Shown one piece after another: positions 7,434 to 17,464 of a stretch of DNA of 64,000 nt. This DNA comes from Bacteroidota bacterium (GTDB lineage Bacteria > Bacteroidota > Bacteroidia > Bacteroidales > F082). Position 1 is the stretch's first letter; each line of letters starts with the position of its first letter. The DNA lies in the NCBI GenBank assembly GCA_016845175.1, contig JAERTD010000014.1:62001-126000 (forward strand), given 5' to 3'. Made by a program: the position numbers and the translations under genes. The notes beneath the pieces are model-generated. The model saw only the letters and a program-made list of their open reading frames with translations, searched no databases and was not told the DNA's origin.

Positions 7434-8804
7434 ATGAAAAGACTGATTTTATACTTGGTTGTTGTGTTATTTTTAGCAAGTTGCAGCAATTCAGGTAATG
7501 GAGAACTCGTTGGTACGCGGAAAAAGTCGAAACCATTTTATCAGCCGGATCCTCACGGTATGGTTTTTATCCCTCAGGGTAGTTTTGCCATGGGTGCCGC
7601 AGATGAAGACATCACCAATAGCTTTTTAATTCAGCCTAAAACAATTTCTGTTTCTGCCTTCTTTATGGATGAAACTGAAATCGTTAACGATGAATACAGG
7701 CAGTTTGTACATTGGGTAAGAGACTCGATTGCAAGAACCATGTTGGGAGATGTACGACCAGAGGAGTACCTTATCGAAGAGAACGCCAAAACTGGTGAAG
7801 TATATGATCCTCCATATTTGAACTGGAAGACCGATATCGATTGGAATAGTGAAGATCAGGATGTGAGAGATGTGTTGGAAGAAATGTACCTTCCTGAGCA
7901 CGAAAGATATTTCCGTCGTAAAGAAATTGATACCCGTAAACTTATGTATGAGTATTATTGGGTTGACCTTCACGCTGCTGCCAAAAAAGACTTTTCAGAA
8001 GATGCCGATTACAGAAATGCAGGTTTGGCCAACAGACCTCAGGGTTTGAGAGACCGTTCAGTTTATGTGCGTAAAGAAACCATTGGAGTATACCCCGATA
8101 CCTTGGCATGGATTCACGATTATACCTATTCCTTTAATGATCCTTTAACTGAAAAATATTTCTGGCACCCTGCATACGACCATTATCCAGTGGTTGGAGT
8201 AAACTGGAAGCAAGCCAAAGCTTTTTGTGTATGGAGAACAGAGTTGTTAAATGCTCATCTTACCGCACAAAAAGGAGAAGTTGCTCTTGCTGAATTCAGA
8301 CTTCCTACAGAAGCTGAATGGGAATGGGCAGCCCGTGGTGGTTATGCTTTGAACCCTTATCCTTGGGGCGGACCATACACAAGAAACGAAAAAGGGTGTT
8401 TCCTCGCCAACTTCAAACCATTGAGAGGAAATTATATTGCTGACGGCGGTATCAGAACCGTTATTGCAGCACATTATCCTCCAAATGACTGGGGATTGTA
8501 TGATATGTCAGGTAATGTGGCCGAGTGGACCAACAGTGCATTCGATCCATCATCCTACAACTTTACCTGGGATATGAATCCAAATTATACTTATAATGCA
8601 AAAGAAGATGACCCACCAGTAATGAAAAGAAAAGTTGTTCGTGGTGGATCATGGAAAGACATCGCTCATTATCTGCAAGTAACTACCAGGGCCTATGAAT
8701 ACCAGGATACTGCTAAATCTTATGTAGGATTCAGATGTATCCAACCCTTCCTTGGAAGAAACAAAGGAGACAATCCAAACAAAGCTTCTCGCATTTATAA
8801 CTAG
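7434..8804 (+). CDS. gldK: T9SS ring lipoprotein GldK/PorK
   Basis: 456 residues from ATG 7434 (an in-frame ATG at 7425 would only add MLN). The lipobox LFLASC places the lipidated Cys at 17. The mature protein is a formylglycine-generating-enzyme-like (FGE-sulfatase) fold: FIPQGSFAMGAADED, FFMDETEIVNDEYRQF, VNWKQAKAFCVW, RLPTEAEWEWAARGG, WGLYDMSGNVAEWT and KVVRGGSW...GFRC. In the T9SS, GldK/PorK pairs with GldN/PorN to form the periplasmic ring attached to the outer membrane. It is the first of four closely spaced genes (gldK-L-M-N). Confidence 0.95.
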   Translation: MKRLILYLVVVLFLASCSNSGNGELVGTRKKSKPFYQPDPHGMVFIPQGSFAMGAADEDITNSFLIQPKTISVSAFFMDETEIVNDEYRQFVHWVRDSIARTMLGDVRPEEYLIEENAKTGEVYDPPYLNWKTDIDWNSEDQDVRDVLEEMYLPEHERYFRRKEIDTRKLMYEYYWVDLHAAAKKDFSEDADYRNAGLANRPQGLRDRSVYVRKETIGVYPDTLAWIHDYTYSFNDPLTEKYFWHPAYDHYPVVGVNWKQAKAFCVWRTELLNAHLTAQKGEVALAEFRLPTEAEWEWAARGGYALNPYPWGGPYTRNEKGCFLANFKPLRGNYIADGGIRTVIAAHYPPNDWGLYDMSGNVAEWTNSAFDPSSYNFTWDMNPNYTYNAKEDDPPVMKRKVVRGGSWKDIAHYLQVTTRAYEYQDTAKSYVGFRCIQPFLGRNKGDNPNKASRIYN

Positions 8805-8857
8805 CAAACAAATTAATTAACCGGAAAAATAACTGTATTTAACAAAAAGAAATTATC

Positions 8858-9859
8858 ATGGGCTTATTTGATTTTACAAGATCACGACGTTATAGGAATT
8901 TCATGGCCAAAGTATATGGCCTGGGTGCTTCAGTAGTATTGATTGGAGCACTTTTCAAAATTAACCACTACCCAGGTGCTGACCTCATGCTGATCATTGG
9001 TTTGGGAACTGAAGCCATTATTTTCTTCTTCTCTGCTTTTGAACCACCACACGTTGAACCCGACTGGAGTTTGGTTTATCCCGAATTGGCTGGTATGTAT
9101 CGTGGTGTTAAAGGAGATGGCGTTCAGAAACGCAAATCACCAACCGAGCGTCTTGATGAAATGTTCGAAAAGGCTCAGATTGATAACAAAACCATAGAAC
9201 GCTTAGGTGATGGTATGGAAAAACTAACTGTAAATGCAGGTGAGTTAACTCAACTGACAGATGCAGCAGTGGCCTCCAATAATTTCACCACCAATTTATC
9301 ATCAGCTGCAGGTTCTGCACAGAAACTTGATGCTGCCATGAGTGCCAATGCTGAAGTTGCCCTTGACCAGGCCAACACAGTACAAAGTATTAAAGAAGGT
9401 GCAGAGACTTTAACCAATGCCTATGTACAAGCTGCTGATATTTTGAAAACAGATATGAACTCTACAGAAGAATTTACAGGAAGTGTAAAAGCTGCAACAG
9501 TTTCAGCCCAAGCCTTGGGTGAGAGCTACGCAAAATCAGCTGATATCTTAGCACGTTCTGTATCTGCTCTGGACTTTACCGCTGTTGAAGGTGATGCTTA
9601 CAATGAACAACTACGTAAGATCGCTGAAAACCTGGCCGCCTTGAATGCTATTTATGAAATTCAATTACAAGGTACCAACAAAGCTGTTGAGTCATCAGAC
9701 AAATTACAAGGAACCATGAATGACTTCCTTGAAAAACTGGAGAAATCAACCAACTCCACATCTGAATTCTCAGAACAGATGGAGACTTTATCAAACCGAA
9801 TGACCTCCTTGAATAAGGTTTATGGTAATATGCTTACAGCCATGAATGTTAACGGATAA
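8858..9859 (+). CDS. gldL: T9SS/gliding motor inner-membrane protein GldL/PorL
   Basis: 333 residues. Two transmembrane helices at residues about 18-35 and 43-60 flank the conserved KINHYPGADLMLIIGLGTEA, including the glutamate used in proton-driven GldLM rotation. The invariant AFEPPHVEPDWSLVYPEL follows. A long cytoplasmic alpha-helical region, rich in Ala, Thr and Gln, ends in the family signature SLNKVYGNMLTAMN. GldL forms the pentameric stator around the GldM dimer and converts proton motive force to motion. It lies 53 bp after gldK. Confidence 0.95.
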   Translation: MGLFDFTRSRRYRNFMAKVYGLGASVVLIGALFKINHYPGADLMLIIGLGTEAIIFFFSAFEPPHVEPDWSLVYPELAGMYRGVKGDGVQKRKSPTERLDEMFEKAQIDNKTIERLGDGMEKLTVNAGELTQLTDAAVASNNFTTNLSSAAGSAQKLDAAMSANAEVALDQANTVQSIKEGAETLTNAYVQAADILKTDMNSTEEFTGSVKAATVSAQALGESYAKSADILARSVSALDFTAVEGDAYNEQLRKIAENLAALNAIYEIQLQGTNKAVESSDKLQGTMNDFLEKLEKSTNSTSEFSEQMETLSNRMTSLNKVYGNMLTAMNVNG

Positions 9860-9906
9860 GGTTAACATGATAATTAATCAATTCCATAAACTAAAAAGAC
9901 AATATT

Positions 9907-11562
9907 ATGGCTGGATATAAAGAAACCCCGCGGCAGAAAATGATTGCCATGATGTACCTCGTACTCACGGCTCTGCTTGCTCTTAATGTGTCCAAGGAGA
10001 TTCTTGACGCCTTTATGGTTGTGAACGAATCCATGGAAAGCACCAATGAGAGTATTGCAGCAAAATCTGATGATGCCTACGAAAAATTTGCCTTTCAGAA
10101 TGACCTGAACCCTGAGAAAGTGGGAGAGTTTTGGGTACAGGCTCAGGCAATCCAAGAAAAAGCAAATACGTTTATTGAATACCTGGAATTCTTGAAGTAT
10201 GAATTGGTAAGGGTATCTGAACGAAAAGATTCTACCGAAATAATGAACCTGTATTATCAGGATACGGTCATTAATGGAAAACGTAAGAAAACACTGGTAC
10301 TTCGCGATGTACCCACCAAGGATAAATATGATGCTACCACCAATTATATGATTGGTAATGTCACCTTGAAGAATGGAGAAGCTTATACCTTAAGTGTGAA
10401 GATGGATGCATATCGTCAGGCAATAATAGAAGCCATGGGACTTCCTGCAAACACGAAAAAAATTGGTTTGATTACCAATGCTGATGAAATCACTTATCGA
10501 AATGCCGACGGACAAATACAGGATTGGGAATTTCATAATTTCTATCATACCATCTTGGCTGCTGATGTAACCATTATTAATAAAATTATTGGTGAAGTAC
10601 GTTCCGCTGAGTTTAATGCCATCAACCACCTCTATGCATCCGTATCCGAAACTGATTTTAAATTCGATAAGGTTGCTGCCAAGGTGATTCCAAAAAGCAC
10701 TTATTTGTTCCAGGGCCAGAAATATGAGGCCGAAGTACTTGTAGCTGCTTATGATGAAAAACTGGAAGCTACCCTTAAAGTTATGCAGGGTGTGGATACC
10801 TTAGTTGGTGCCAATATCGATAGGGCTACCGTTTATGAAAGTGAAGCTGGTAAGGGGCATCTGGAATTTAACACAAGTACTGTAGGACCTCAGCGTTATG
10901 CTGGTATCATAGAAATGATTGATCCTAGTACCAACGAAATGACCGGGTATCCGTTTAGTGGTGAATATATTGTTGCACCACCATCACTTACTGTGGCACC
11001 ATTGAAGATGAATGTGTTTTACATTGGTGTGGAGAATCCTGTATCTATTTCAGTACCAGGTTTGGCCATGGATAAAGTTACCACAAGCATTTCTTTCGGT
11101 GAACTATACGAAGATCCAAACAGCAGCGACTATATTGTGAAGGTGCCTAAAGGAGAGAAAGAAGCTATTGTGAGTGCCACAGCACAGATCGACGGTAAAA
11201 CCATGAATTTGGGATCAGTGAATTTCCGTGTGAAAAGGGTACCGTCCCCAACAGCAACCATAGCGGGTCAGTCTGATGGTCAGATTGACAAGAATACATT
11301 ATTGGCTGCTGGTGCGATCATTCCTGAAATGAGAGATTTTGATTTTGACCTTTATTTTGAGGTAACCTCTTTTACTTTCGGTACCATTGTGAATGGTGAC
11401 TGGATGCAGAAGAATGTCAGGGGTAACCGTTTTAGCCAGGAAATCATCAATATTATCAGAAGTGGAAAACGCACACAGAAGTTTTTCTTTGAAAATATTC
11501 AGGCAAAGGGCCCTGATGGCACTAAAAGAGGCCTAAGTCCCGTTAACCTAGAGTTAAAATAA
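9907..11562 (+). CDS. gldM: T9SS/gliding motor protein GldM/PorM
   Basis: 551 residues. The family start GYKETPRQKMIAMMYLVLTA is followed by the single transmembrane helix (MYLVLTALLALNVS) that enters the GldL pentamer, with the conserved KEILDAFMVVNESM. The rest is periplasmic: a helical D1 domain (residues about 40-220) and three Ig-like domains. It ends at the expected region GPDGTKRGLSPVNLELK. GldM spans the periplasm and transmits torque to the GldK/N ring. Normal length and no defects seen. It is 47 bp after gldL. Confidence 0.95.
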   Translation: MAGYKETPRQKMIAMMYLVLTALLALNVSKEILDAFMVVNESMESTNESIAAKSDDAYEKFAFQNDLNPEKVGEFWVQAQAIQEKANTFIEYLEFLKYELVRVSERKDSTEIMNLYYQDTVINGKRKKTLVLRDVPTKDKYDATTNYMIGNVTLKNGEAYTLSVKMDAYRQAIIEAMGLPANTKKIGLITNADEITYRNADGQIQDWEFHNFYHTILAADVTIINKIIGEVRSAEFNAINHLYASVSETDFKFDKVAAKVIPKSTYLFQGQKYEAEVLVAAYDEKLEATLKVMQGVDTLVGANIDRATVYESEAGKGHLEFNTSTVGPQRYAGIIEMIDPSTNEMTGYPFSGEYIVAPPSLTVAPLKMNVFYIGVENPVSISVPGLAMDKVTTSISFGELYEDPNSSDYIVKVPKGEKEAIVSATAQIDGKTMNLGSVNFRVKRVPSPTATIAGQSDGQIDKNTLLAAGAIIPEMRDFDFDLYFEVTSFTFGTIVNGDWMQKNVRGNRFSQEIINIIRSGKRTQKFFFENIQAKGPDGTKRGLSPVNLELK

Positions 11563-11579
11563 CATTAAAATAGTATCGT

Positions 11580-12422
11580 ATGAAAAAGTTGGCACTAGCG
11601 TTTTTGACATTTACTTTGTTTGCAGCCTTTGCGTTGCAGGCACAGATAATAGATGAAGCGCCACTTGACGGACTTTATGAAGAAGAAGCACTTATTGAAA
11701 AAGACCCTGTGCCATTGCCTACCATCCGTAAGGCTGATGTGATGTGGTCTAAAAGAATATGGCGTGAAATCGACTTTAGGCAAAAGTTCAACCAGAAGTT
11801 TTATTTTCCAACTGAGCCTCAGGCCAATTGGAAATCCTTCATCACTGTTGTGCTAGATGCACTTAAGGAAGGTGAGTTGACAGCCTACGACATTTCCAAT
11901 ACCGACGAGCTTCTGGTACCCATTAACTATGCAGAGATCATTGGTCGTCAAACGGACTCTATACCAAAGATTATGCGTCGTTCATATCCTCCTTATGATG
12001 AGTATGACACCATAATTTATGTGGAGTTTGACCCAACCAAGGTGATGCGCTTAAGGGTAAAAGAGGACTGGTATTTTGATAAGCAGCGTTCCCAAATGAT
12101 GGTTCGCGTACAAGCCATTTGCCCTGTGCTTATTAAGGAGAGAGATGGTGAGGAAGTAACAGAGCCTATGTTCTGGTTATCCTACCCACAGTCACGTAAT
12201 ATTTTTGCCAAAGCTCTTGTTTTCAACGATTATAATTCAGCCATGCGTTTGACTTATGATGAGATTTTCTGGAAACGTTTATTCGATAGCTATATTTATA
12301 AAGAGCAAAATGTTTTCGATCGCAGGATTTCTCAATACGCCACCGGTGTGGATGCATTGCTTGAATCAGAACGTATCAAAAACGAAATGTTTGAATTTGA
12401 AGAACAACTTTGGGAGTATTAA
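11580..12422 (+). CDS. gldN: T9SS ring protein GldN/PorN
   Basis: 280 residues with a signal peptide (MKKLALAFLTFTLFAAFALQAQ). The conserved GldN phrases are present: RKADVMWSKRIWREIDFRQK near residue 50, KEDWYFDKQRSQMMVRVQAI, MFWLSYPQSR and FWKRLFDSYIYKEQNVFDRR. Family members form the periplasmic ring with GldK. It starts 17 bp after gldM and closes the operon before a strong terminator. Confidence 0.95.
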   Translation: MKKLALAFLTFTLFAAFALQAQIIDEAPLDGLYEEEALIEKDPVPLPTIRKADVMWSKRIWREIDFRQKFNQKFYFPTEPQANWKSFITVVLDALKEGELTAYDISNTDELLVPINYAEIIGRQTDSIPKIMRRSYPPYDEYDTIIYVEFDPTKVMRLRVKEDWYFDKQRSQMMVRVQAICPVLIKERDGEEVTEPMFWLSYPQSRNIFAKALVFNDYNSAMRLTYDEIFWKRLFDSYIYKEQNVFDRRISQYATGVDALLESERIKNEMFEFEEQLWEY

Positions 12423-12444
12423 TCACCCCAATTGTTAAATACAT

Positions 12445-12479
12445 AAAAAGCCCTCCCTTTTCGGAGGGCTTTTTTTTTT
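12445..12479 (+). terminator. Rho-independent terminator of the T9SS operon
   Basis: The stem agccctcc/ggagggct with loop cttttc is followed by a run of ten T. It starts 23 bp after the gldN stop. Confidence 0.92.
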
Positions 12480-12523
12480 GAATATCATCAACCAAAACAT
12501 GCAATATATATATCCATACAAAC

Positions 12524-12553
12524 TTTGAAAAACCGTCGATAAACTTAAATTTG
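12524..12553 (+). promoter_or_regulatory. recG promoter: TTTG ... TAAATTTG
   Basis: A -33-type TTTG (12524-12527) and an exact -7 box TAAATTTG (12546-12553) are separated by 18 bp, as expected for the primary Bacteroidota sigma factor. The transcript should begin near 12557-12560. The possible GTG start at 12556 would then lie at or before the transcript start, so the ATG at 12571 is the real start. Confidence 0.7.
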
Positions 12554-12570
12554 TAGTGAAGTCTACTCCT

Positions 12571-14676
12571 ATGAATACCATATTTGAAACCCCAATAACT
12601 TACCTTAAAGGCGTTGGACCCAAACGAGCCGATATCTTAAAAAAGGAATTGGGTATCCAGACTTTTGCAGACTTGCTTACTTACTTCCCCTTTCGGTATG
12701 TGGATAAAAGCAGAATTTACAAAATCAAGGAAGTAACCAACGACAATACATGGTTTCAACTTAGGGGGACAGTAAGCAACCTCCAGTCCATCGGAGCCAA
12801 ACGAGTCAGTCGGATTACAGCCACCCTTACCGATGAAAGCGGAAGTATGGAGCTGGTTTGGTTCAAAGGCCTGAGTTGGGTCAAAAACCGCTTTGAAGCC
12901 GGCAAAGTATATACCATTTTCGGCAAACCTTCTGTATTTAATAACAGCTATAATATGGTTCATCCTGAGGTGGAGGATTACAAAGCCGGAGAGGACGACG
13001 GAGTAGGCCAACGCCTGGAAGGTATTTACCGAACCACAGAACAACTCAAAAGTAATGGGCTTGGTACAAGAGGCATCACCAAGCTGATTCGAAACCTATT
13101 GTTGCAAATAAAGAACAACATTAAGGAAACCCTTCCCGAATATGTATTGGAACACTATCAGCTCATTGGCCGTTCATCCGCACTGTTGAATATCCATTTC
13201 CCAGGCAATCCTAAGCTTATCTCAGCTGCTGAAAACCGACTCAAATTTGAGGAATTGCTCTTGGTCCAGCTCCAGTTACTACAGCAGAAAAAACTACTTA
13301 CTGAAAAAGTAAGAGGTCAGGTTTTTACGAAAGTGGGTGATTTCTTCAATGAGTTTTATAAAAGCCACCTACCCTTTGAATTGACCAACGCTCAGAAACG
13401 GGTAATAAAAGAAATTCGTAAGGATATGGGATCAGGTAGTCAGATGAACCGTTTGCTGCAAGGAGATGTGGGCAGTGGAAAAACCCTGGTGGCCCTGATG
13501 AATATGCTGATTGCCATGGATAATGGTTGTCAGGCATGCTTGATGGCCCCTACTGAGATATTGGCCAACCAGCATTTGCAGAGTATTGCACGCCTGTTGG
13601 GTGATATGGATGTGGAGATTGCCCTGTTAACAGGGTCAACTAAAAAGGCCCAACGGAAGCACATTCATGAACGTTTGAAAACGGCTCAGTTGAATATCCT
13701 TATTGGAACCCATGCACTCATTGAAGATGAGGTGGTTTTTGCCAATCTTGGCTTTGTGGTAATTGATGAGCAGCACAGATTCGGTGTAGCACAAAGAGCC
13801 AGGTTGTGGAGTAAAAGCAGCAGTCCGCCACATGTACTTGTCATGACAGCTACACCCATTCCAAGAACCCTTGCCATGACGGTTTATGGAAATCTGGACA
13901 TATCCATAATAGATGAATTGCCGCCAGGTCGTAAACCCATTAAAACCATACATTTTTTCGACTCCAAGCGATTGAGAGTAACCGGTTTTATCAGAGAACA
14001 GATCAAATCAGGTCGTCAGGTATATATTGTCTATCCGCTGATTTCTGAATCTGAAAAACTGGATTTAAAAAACCTAATGGATGGCTTTGAACAGTTGCAA
14101 CGTGATTTTCCAAGTCCGGATTATTTTGTGAGTGTGCTACATGGTCGTATGAAGGCCGATGACAAAGATTATGAAATGAAGCGCTTTGTAGATGGCAAGA
14201 CTGATATTATGGTATCCACGACGGTTATTGAAGTGGGTGTGGATGTCCCCAATGCCACCATTATGGTCATCGAAAATGCTGAGCGCTTTGGCCTTTCACA
14301 ACTGCACCAGTTGAGAGGTCGTGTGGGACGTGGCAGCGATCAGTCGTATTGTGTGCTCATGTCCAGTTTTAAATTATCCGAAGAAGGGCGTAAGCGTTTG
14401 GAAATTATGGTTCAGTCCAACGATGGCTTCGAAATTGCCGAGGCAGATCTGAAACTGAGAGGCCCAGGAGATATGGCAGGTACCAAACAATCAGGCATGC
14501 TGGAGTTAAAGATCGCCAACCTGGCTCGTGATGGTGATATGATTGCTAAGACCCGTCAATTGGCCATGCGCATATTGGAGAAAGATCCTGATCTGACCAA
14601 TCCCATGAACCAACTACTTCTGACCCAACTAAAACAAATACAACAAGGCAAACAGGATTGGGGAAGGATTTCGTAA
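12571..14676 (+). CDS. recG: ATP-dependent DNA helicase RecG
   Basis: 701 residues, close to the family norm of about 690-700. The N-terminal wedge/OB domain contains TPITYLKGVGPKRADILKKE and WFQLRGTVSNL. The two RecA-like helicase domains carry Walker A LLQGDVGSGKT (near 300), motif II VIDEQHRFGV, TATPIPRTLA (motif III), VVIEVGVDVPNAT-type motif V as TTVIEVGVDVPNATIM, and motif VI QLRGRVGRG. A C-terminal TRG-like region follows (DLKLRGPGDMAGTKQSG). RecG remodels stalled forks and reverses branched DNA. It is transcribed alone from the promoter at 12524-12553. Confidence 0.97.
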   Translation: MNTIFETPITYLKGVGPKRADILKKELGIQTFADLLTYFPFRYVDKSRIYKIKEVTNDNTWFQLRGTVSNLQSIGAKRVSRITATLTDESGSMELVWFKGLSWVKNRFEAGKVYTIFGKPSVFNNSYNMVHPEVEDYKAGEDDGVGQRLEGIYRTTEQLKSNGLGTRGITKLIRNLLLQIKNNIKETLPEYVLEHYQLIGRSSALLNIHFPGNPKLISAAENRLKFEELLLVQLQLLQQKKLLTEKVRGQVFTKVGDFFNEFYKSHLPFELTNAQKRVIKEIRKDMGSGSQMNRLLQGDVGSGKTLVALMNMLIAMDNGCQACLMAPTEILANQHLQSIARLLGDMDVEIALLTGSTKKAQRKHIHERLKTAQLNILIGTHALIEDEVVFANLGFVVIDEQHRFGVAQRARLWSKSSSPPHVLVMTATPIPRTLAMTVYGNLDISIIDELPPGRKPIKTIHFFDSKRLRVTGFIREQIKSGRQVYIVYPLISESEKLDLKNLMDGFEQLQRDFPSPDYFVSVLHGRMKADDKDYEMKRFVDGKTDIMVSTTVIEVGVDVPNATIMVIENAERFGLSQLHQLRGRVGRGSDQSYCVLMSSFKLSEEGRKRLEIMVQSNDGFEIAEADLKLRGPGDMAGTKQSGMLELKIANLARDGDMIAKTRQLAMRILEKDPDLTNPMNQLLLTQLKQIQQGKQDWGRIS

Positions 14677-14703
14677 TGTTCAATGGATTATGTTCAATGG
14701 ATT
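14676..14703. repeat. Tandem 14-bp duplication after recG
   Basis: The unit atgttcaatggatt occurs twice in direct succession, starting at the last base of the recG stop codon. It is probably a slippage product, with no sign of function. The rest of the 240-bp gap to pheT shows only a short AT-rich promoter. Confidence 0.7.
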
Positions 14704-14881
14704 ATGGAAGGAGTTGATGGGCAAAGGGACATTGAGCTGACACAGGAAACAAGGGAAATAGGGAAGATCCTGACAATTCCTCCAAAAACAATAGTTACTA
14801 TAGAAACAAGAGTAGCCAGAACAACATCAGTACCTACCCATAATACATAGACCATAGAACCCAATACATTCCTTAATTCCT

Positions 14882-14889
14882 TACTTTTG
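14882..14889 (+). promoter_or_regulatory. -7 box (TACTTTTG) of pheT
   Basis: An exact TAnnTTTG match 27 bp upstream of the pheT ATG. No convincing -33 element is visible. Confidence 0.5.
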
Positions 14890-14916
14890 CAATTCCAAAT
14901 TTTGAATTGAAGAAAG

Positions 14917-17373
14917 ATGAAAGTATCGTATAACTGGTTGAAACAGTACATAAAACTTGATGTGGATCCGGAAAAATTATCTGAAGTGTTAACAGATATA
15001 GGCCTGGAAGTTGAAGGTATGTCCAAATTTCAGTCAGTAAAAGGAGGGTTGGAAGGTGTGGTCATCGGTGAAGTAAAAAGTTGTGCCAAACACCCCAATG
15101 CTGATAAACTTAGCGTGACTACCGTTGATGTGGGTGCCGAAGAGCTGCTACCCATTGTTTGTGGGGCTCCCAATGTGGCTGCTGGTCAAAAGGTAGCAGT
15201 TGCTACCGTTGGAACAAAATTGTATGATGGTGATGACTCTTTTGAAATTAAAAAAGCCAAAATACGTGGTGAGAAATCCATGGGAATGATCTGTGCCGAA
15301 GATGAACTTGGCCTGGGCACTTCTCACGAAGGTATTATGGTACTTGAAAACTCCGTGAAGATAGGAACACCTGCCTCAGAATATTTTGATATTGAAGAGG
15401 ATATCGTTTATGAAATAGGACTGACCCCCAACCGTTCGGATGCCACATCACAGTTGGGTTCTGCCCGTGACCTGGCTGCAGGACTAAATCAGCTGGAGGG
15501 AAGCGACCGATACCAACTGACCTTACCCGATATTTCATCCTTTAAGGTGGATAACCATTCACTCGACATCGATGTAGTGGTTGATGATACCGAAGCCTGC
15601 CCCAGGTATACCGGAATCACATTGTCAGGTATTGATGTCAAAGAGTCACCAAAGTGGCTTAAAAACCGTTTAAATGCCATTGGGGTGCGCCCCATTAATA
15701 ATATAGTTGATGTCACCAATTTTGTGCTGCACGAAACCGGTCAGCCACTACATGCTTTTAATGCTGACGCCATTACAGGTGGACAAGTGATTATCAAAAA
15801 AGTTTCACAGGGAAGCACTTTTGTTACGCTGGATGAAGAAGAACGCAAGCTGGATGAAAACGATCTGATGATTTGTAATGCTGAAAACCCTATGTGTATT
15901 GCGGGTGTTTTTGGTGGTATACATAGCGGTGTGGATGAAAACACACGAAACATTTTTCTTGAGAGTGCTTATTTTGACCCAACCCATGTGCGCAAAACTT
16001 CCAAGCGACACGGGCTGCAGACTGATGCCTCCTTCCGTTTTGAAAGAGGAAGCGATCCCAATATGACAGCCTATGCCTTAAAAAGAGCCATATTGTTGAT
16101 GCAGGAATTGGCAGGAGGTATGGTAAGCTCAGAATTGAAAGATGTATATCCTGATCCAATCAATCCATGGGAAGTACGACTCACTTATAAAAATGTGAAT
16201 CGGCTTATCGGTAAGGTGATTCCAACCGATACCATTAAAAACATCTTAAGCCATCTTGATATTAAAATTTTGGAAGATTCAACTGATGGCTTATTGGTAA
16301 AGGTGCCAACCTATAAGGTTGATGTTACCAGAGAAGCTGATCTAATTGAGGAAATCCTGCGCATCTATGGCTACAACAATATCGACATAAGCAACAAACT
16401 CAATGCATCCATTAACATCAGGCAGAAGCCGGATTTAGAGAAATTGCAGAATAAAATCTCCGATTATCTGGTGGCCCAGGGATATATGGAAACCATGAAT
16501 AATTCATTGACCCGATCAGCTTATGTGGATCTGACAGATAGTTTTGATGCAAGCAACAATGTCATGCTTTTAAACCCTCTAAGCCAGGATTTGGATACCC
16601 TGCGACAAACCCTATTATATGGTGGTCTGGAAGTGGTGGCCTATAACCTGAACAGAAAGACGAACAGGATACGCATCTTTGAATTTGGTAATACCTATAC
16701 CTTACATAAGAAGGAAGATCAACAGGGTCTGAAGAACTATGCTGAAGAAAAGCAGCTGGCAGTCTTTGCCAGTGGTATGCAACAAGCTGAAAGCTGGAAT
16801 ACGGACCTTGGAGTGACTGATTTTTACACATTGAAAGCCATGGTGGAAGGGCTTCTTCAGAAATTGGGCATCGATCGTAAAAGGATTCAATTAAAAGAAG
16901 CCACGAGCGAAAGCTATGATTATTGTCTGCAATACTATCTGGATGATGTACTATTGGCTGAACTGGGAAAACTCTCTACTAAACTCCAAAAAGCATTTGA
17001 TATTGGACAAGAAGTTTTTACAGCCATATTGAAGTGGGAGAAACTGATCAAAAAGTTACCCAAAGGAGATATGAAGTACGAAGCGGTATCTAAATACCCA
17101 TCAGTTAGACGTGATTTATCCATATTGGTAGACGAAACTGTGAGTTTTGAAGACCTGCGTAAACTGACTACAAAAACTGAACGGAAATTGATTCAATCGG
17201 TTGGTATTTTTGATGTGTATCAAGGGGATAAAATCCCTGAAGGAAAAAAATCATATGCCCTGTCGTTTGTACTGCAAGACAAAGAAAAAACCCTCACCGA
17301 TAAAGTCATTGACAAAACTATGAAGAAGATTCAACTATCCATAGAACGTGATTTTGATGCACAATTGAGATAA
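14917..17373 (+). CDS. pheT: Phenylalanyl-tRNA synthetase beta subunit
   Basis: 818 residues, full length. The start MKVSYNWLKQYI is typical. An EMAP-like tRNA-binding domain lies at about 42-155 (GEVKSCAKHPNADKLSVTTV, IVCGAPNV). The B3/B4 editing domain contains RYTGITLSGI and NAIGVRPINNIVDVTNFVLH. The B5 domain and catalytic-like core contain DVTREADLIEEILRIYGYNN. The C-terminal FDX-ACB anticodon-binding domain includes YPSVRRDLSILVDE. PheT forms an alpha2beta2 enzyme with PheS, which is not adjacent here, so the two subunits are encoded apart. Confidence 0.97.
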   Translation: MKVSYNWLKQYIKLDVDPEKLSEVLTDIGLEVEGMSKFQSVKGGLEGVVIGEVKSCAKHPNADKLSVTTVDVGAEELLPIVCGAPNVAAGQKVAVATVGTKLYDGDDSFEIKKAKIRGEKSMGMICAEDELGLGTSHEGIMVLENSVKIGTPASEYFDIEEDIVYEIGLTPNRSDATSQLGSARDLAAGLNQLEGSDRYQLTLPDISSFKVDNHSLDIDVVVDDTEACPRYTGITLSGIDVKESPKWLKNRLNAIGVRPINNIVDVTNFVLHETGQPLHAFNADAITGGQVIIKKVSQGSTFVTLDEEERKLDENDLMICNAENPMCIAGVFGGIHSGVDENTRNIFLESAYFDPTHVRKTSKRHGLQTDASFRFERGSDPNMTAYALKRAILLMQELAGGMVSSELKDVYPDPINPWEVRLTYKNVNRLIGKVIPTDTIKNILSHLDIKILEDSTDGLLVKVPTYKVDVTREADLIEEILRIYGYNNIDISNKLNASINIRQKPDLEKLQNKISDYLVAQGYMETMNNSLTRSAYVDLTDSFDASNNVMLLNPLSQDLDTLRQTLLYGGLEVVAYNLNRKTNRIRIFEFGNTYTLHKKEDQQGLKNYAEEKQLAVFASGMQQAESWNTDLGVTDFYTLKAMVEGLLQKLGIDRKRIQLKEATSESYDYCLQYYLDDVLLAELGKLSTKLQKAFDIGQEVFTAILKWEKLIKKLPKGDMKYEAVSKYPSVRRDLSILVDETVSFEDLRKLTTKTERKLIQSVGIFDVYQGDKIPEGKKSYALSFVLQDKEKTLTDKVIDKTMKKIQLSIERDFDAQLR

Positions 17374-17464
17374 ATTGGAAGCTGTCAGACTATTACAATA
17401 AAAGCCTGACTTCATCCTTGGGGAATATTTGTAACTTTATAGCAATAATATTAGCACAAATTTT

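Noticed and set aside
14694-15026. 110-codon minus-strand ORF over the recG-pheT gap
   Set aside because: Ser-rich shadow that overlaps the pheT start; the pheT protein and its -7 box explain the region.
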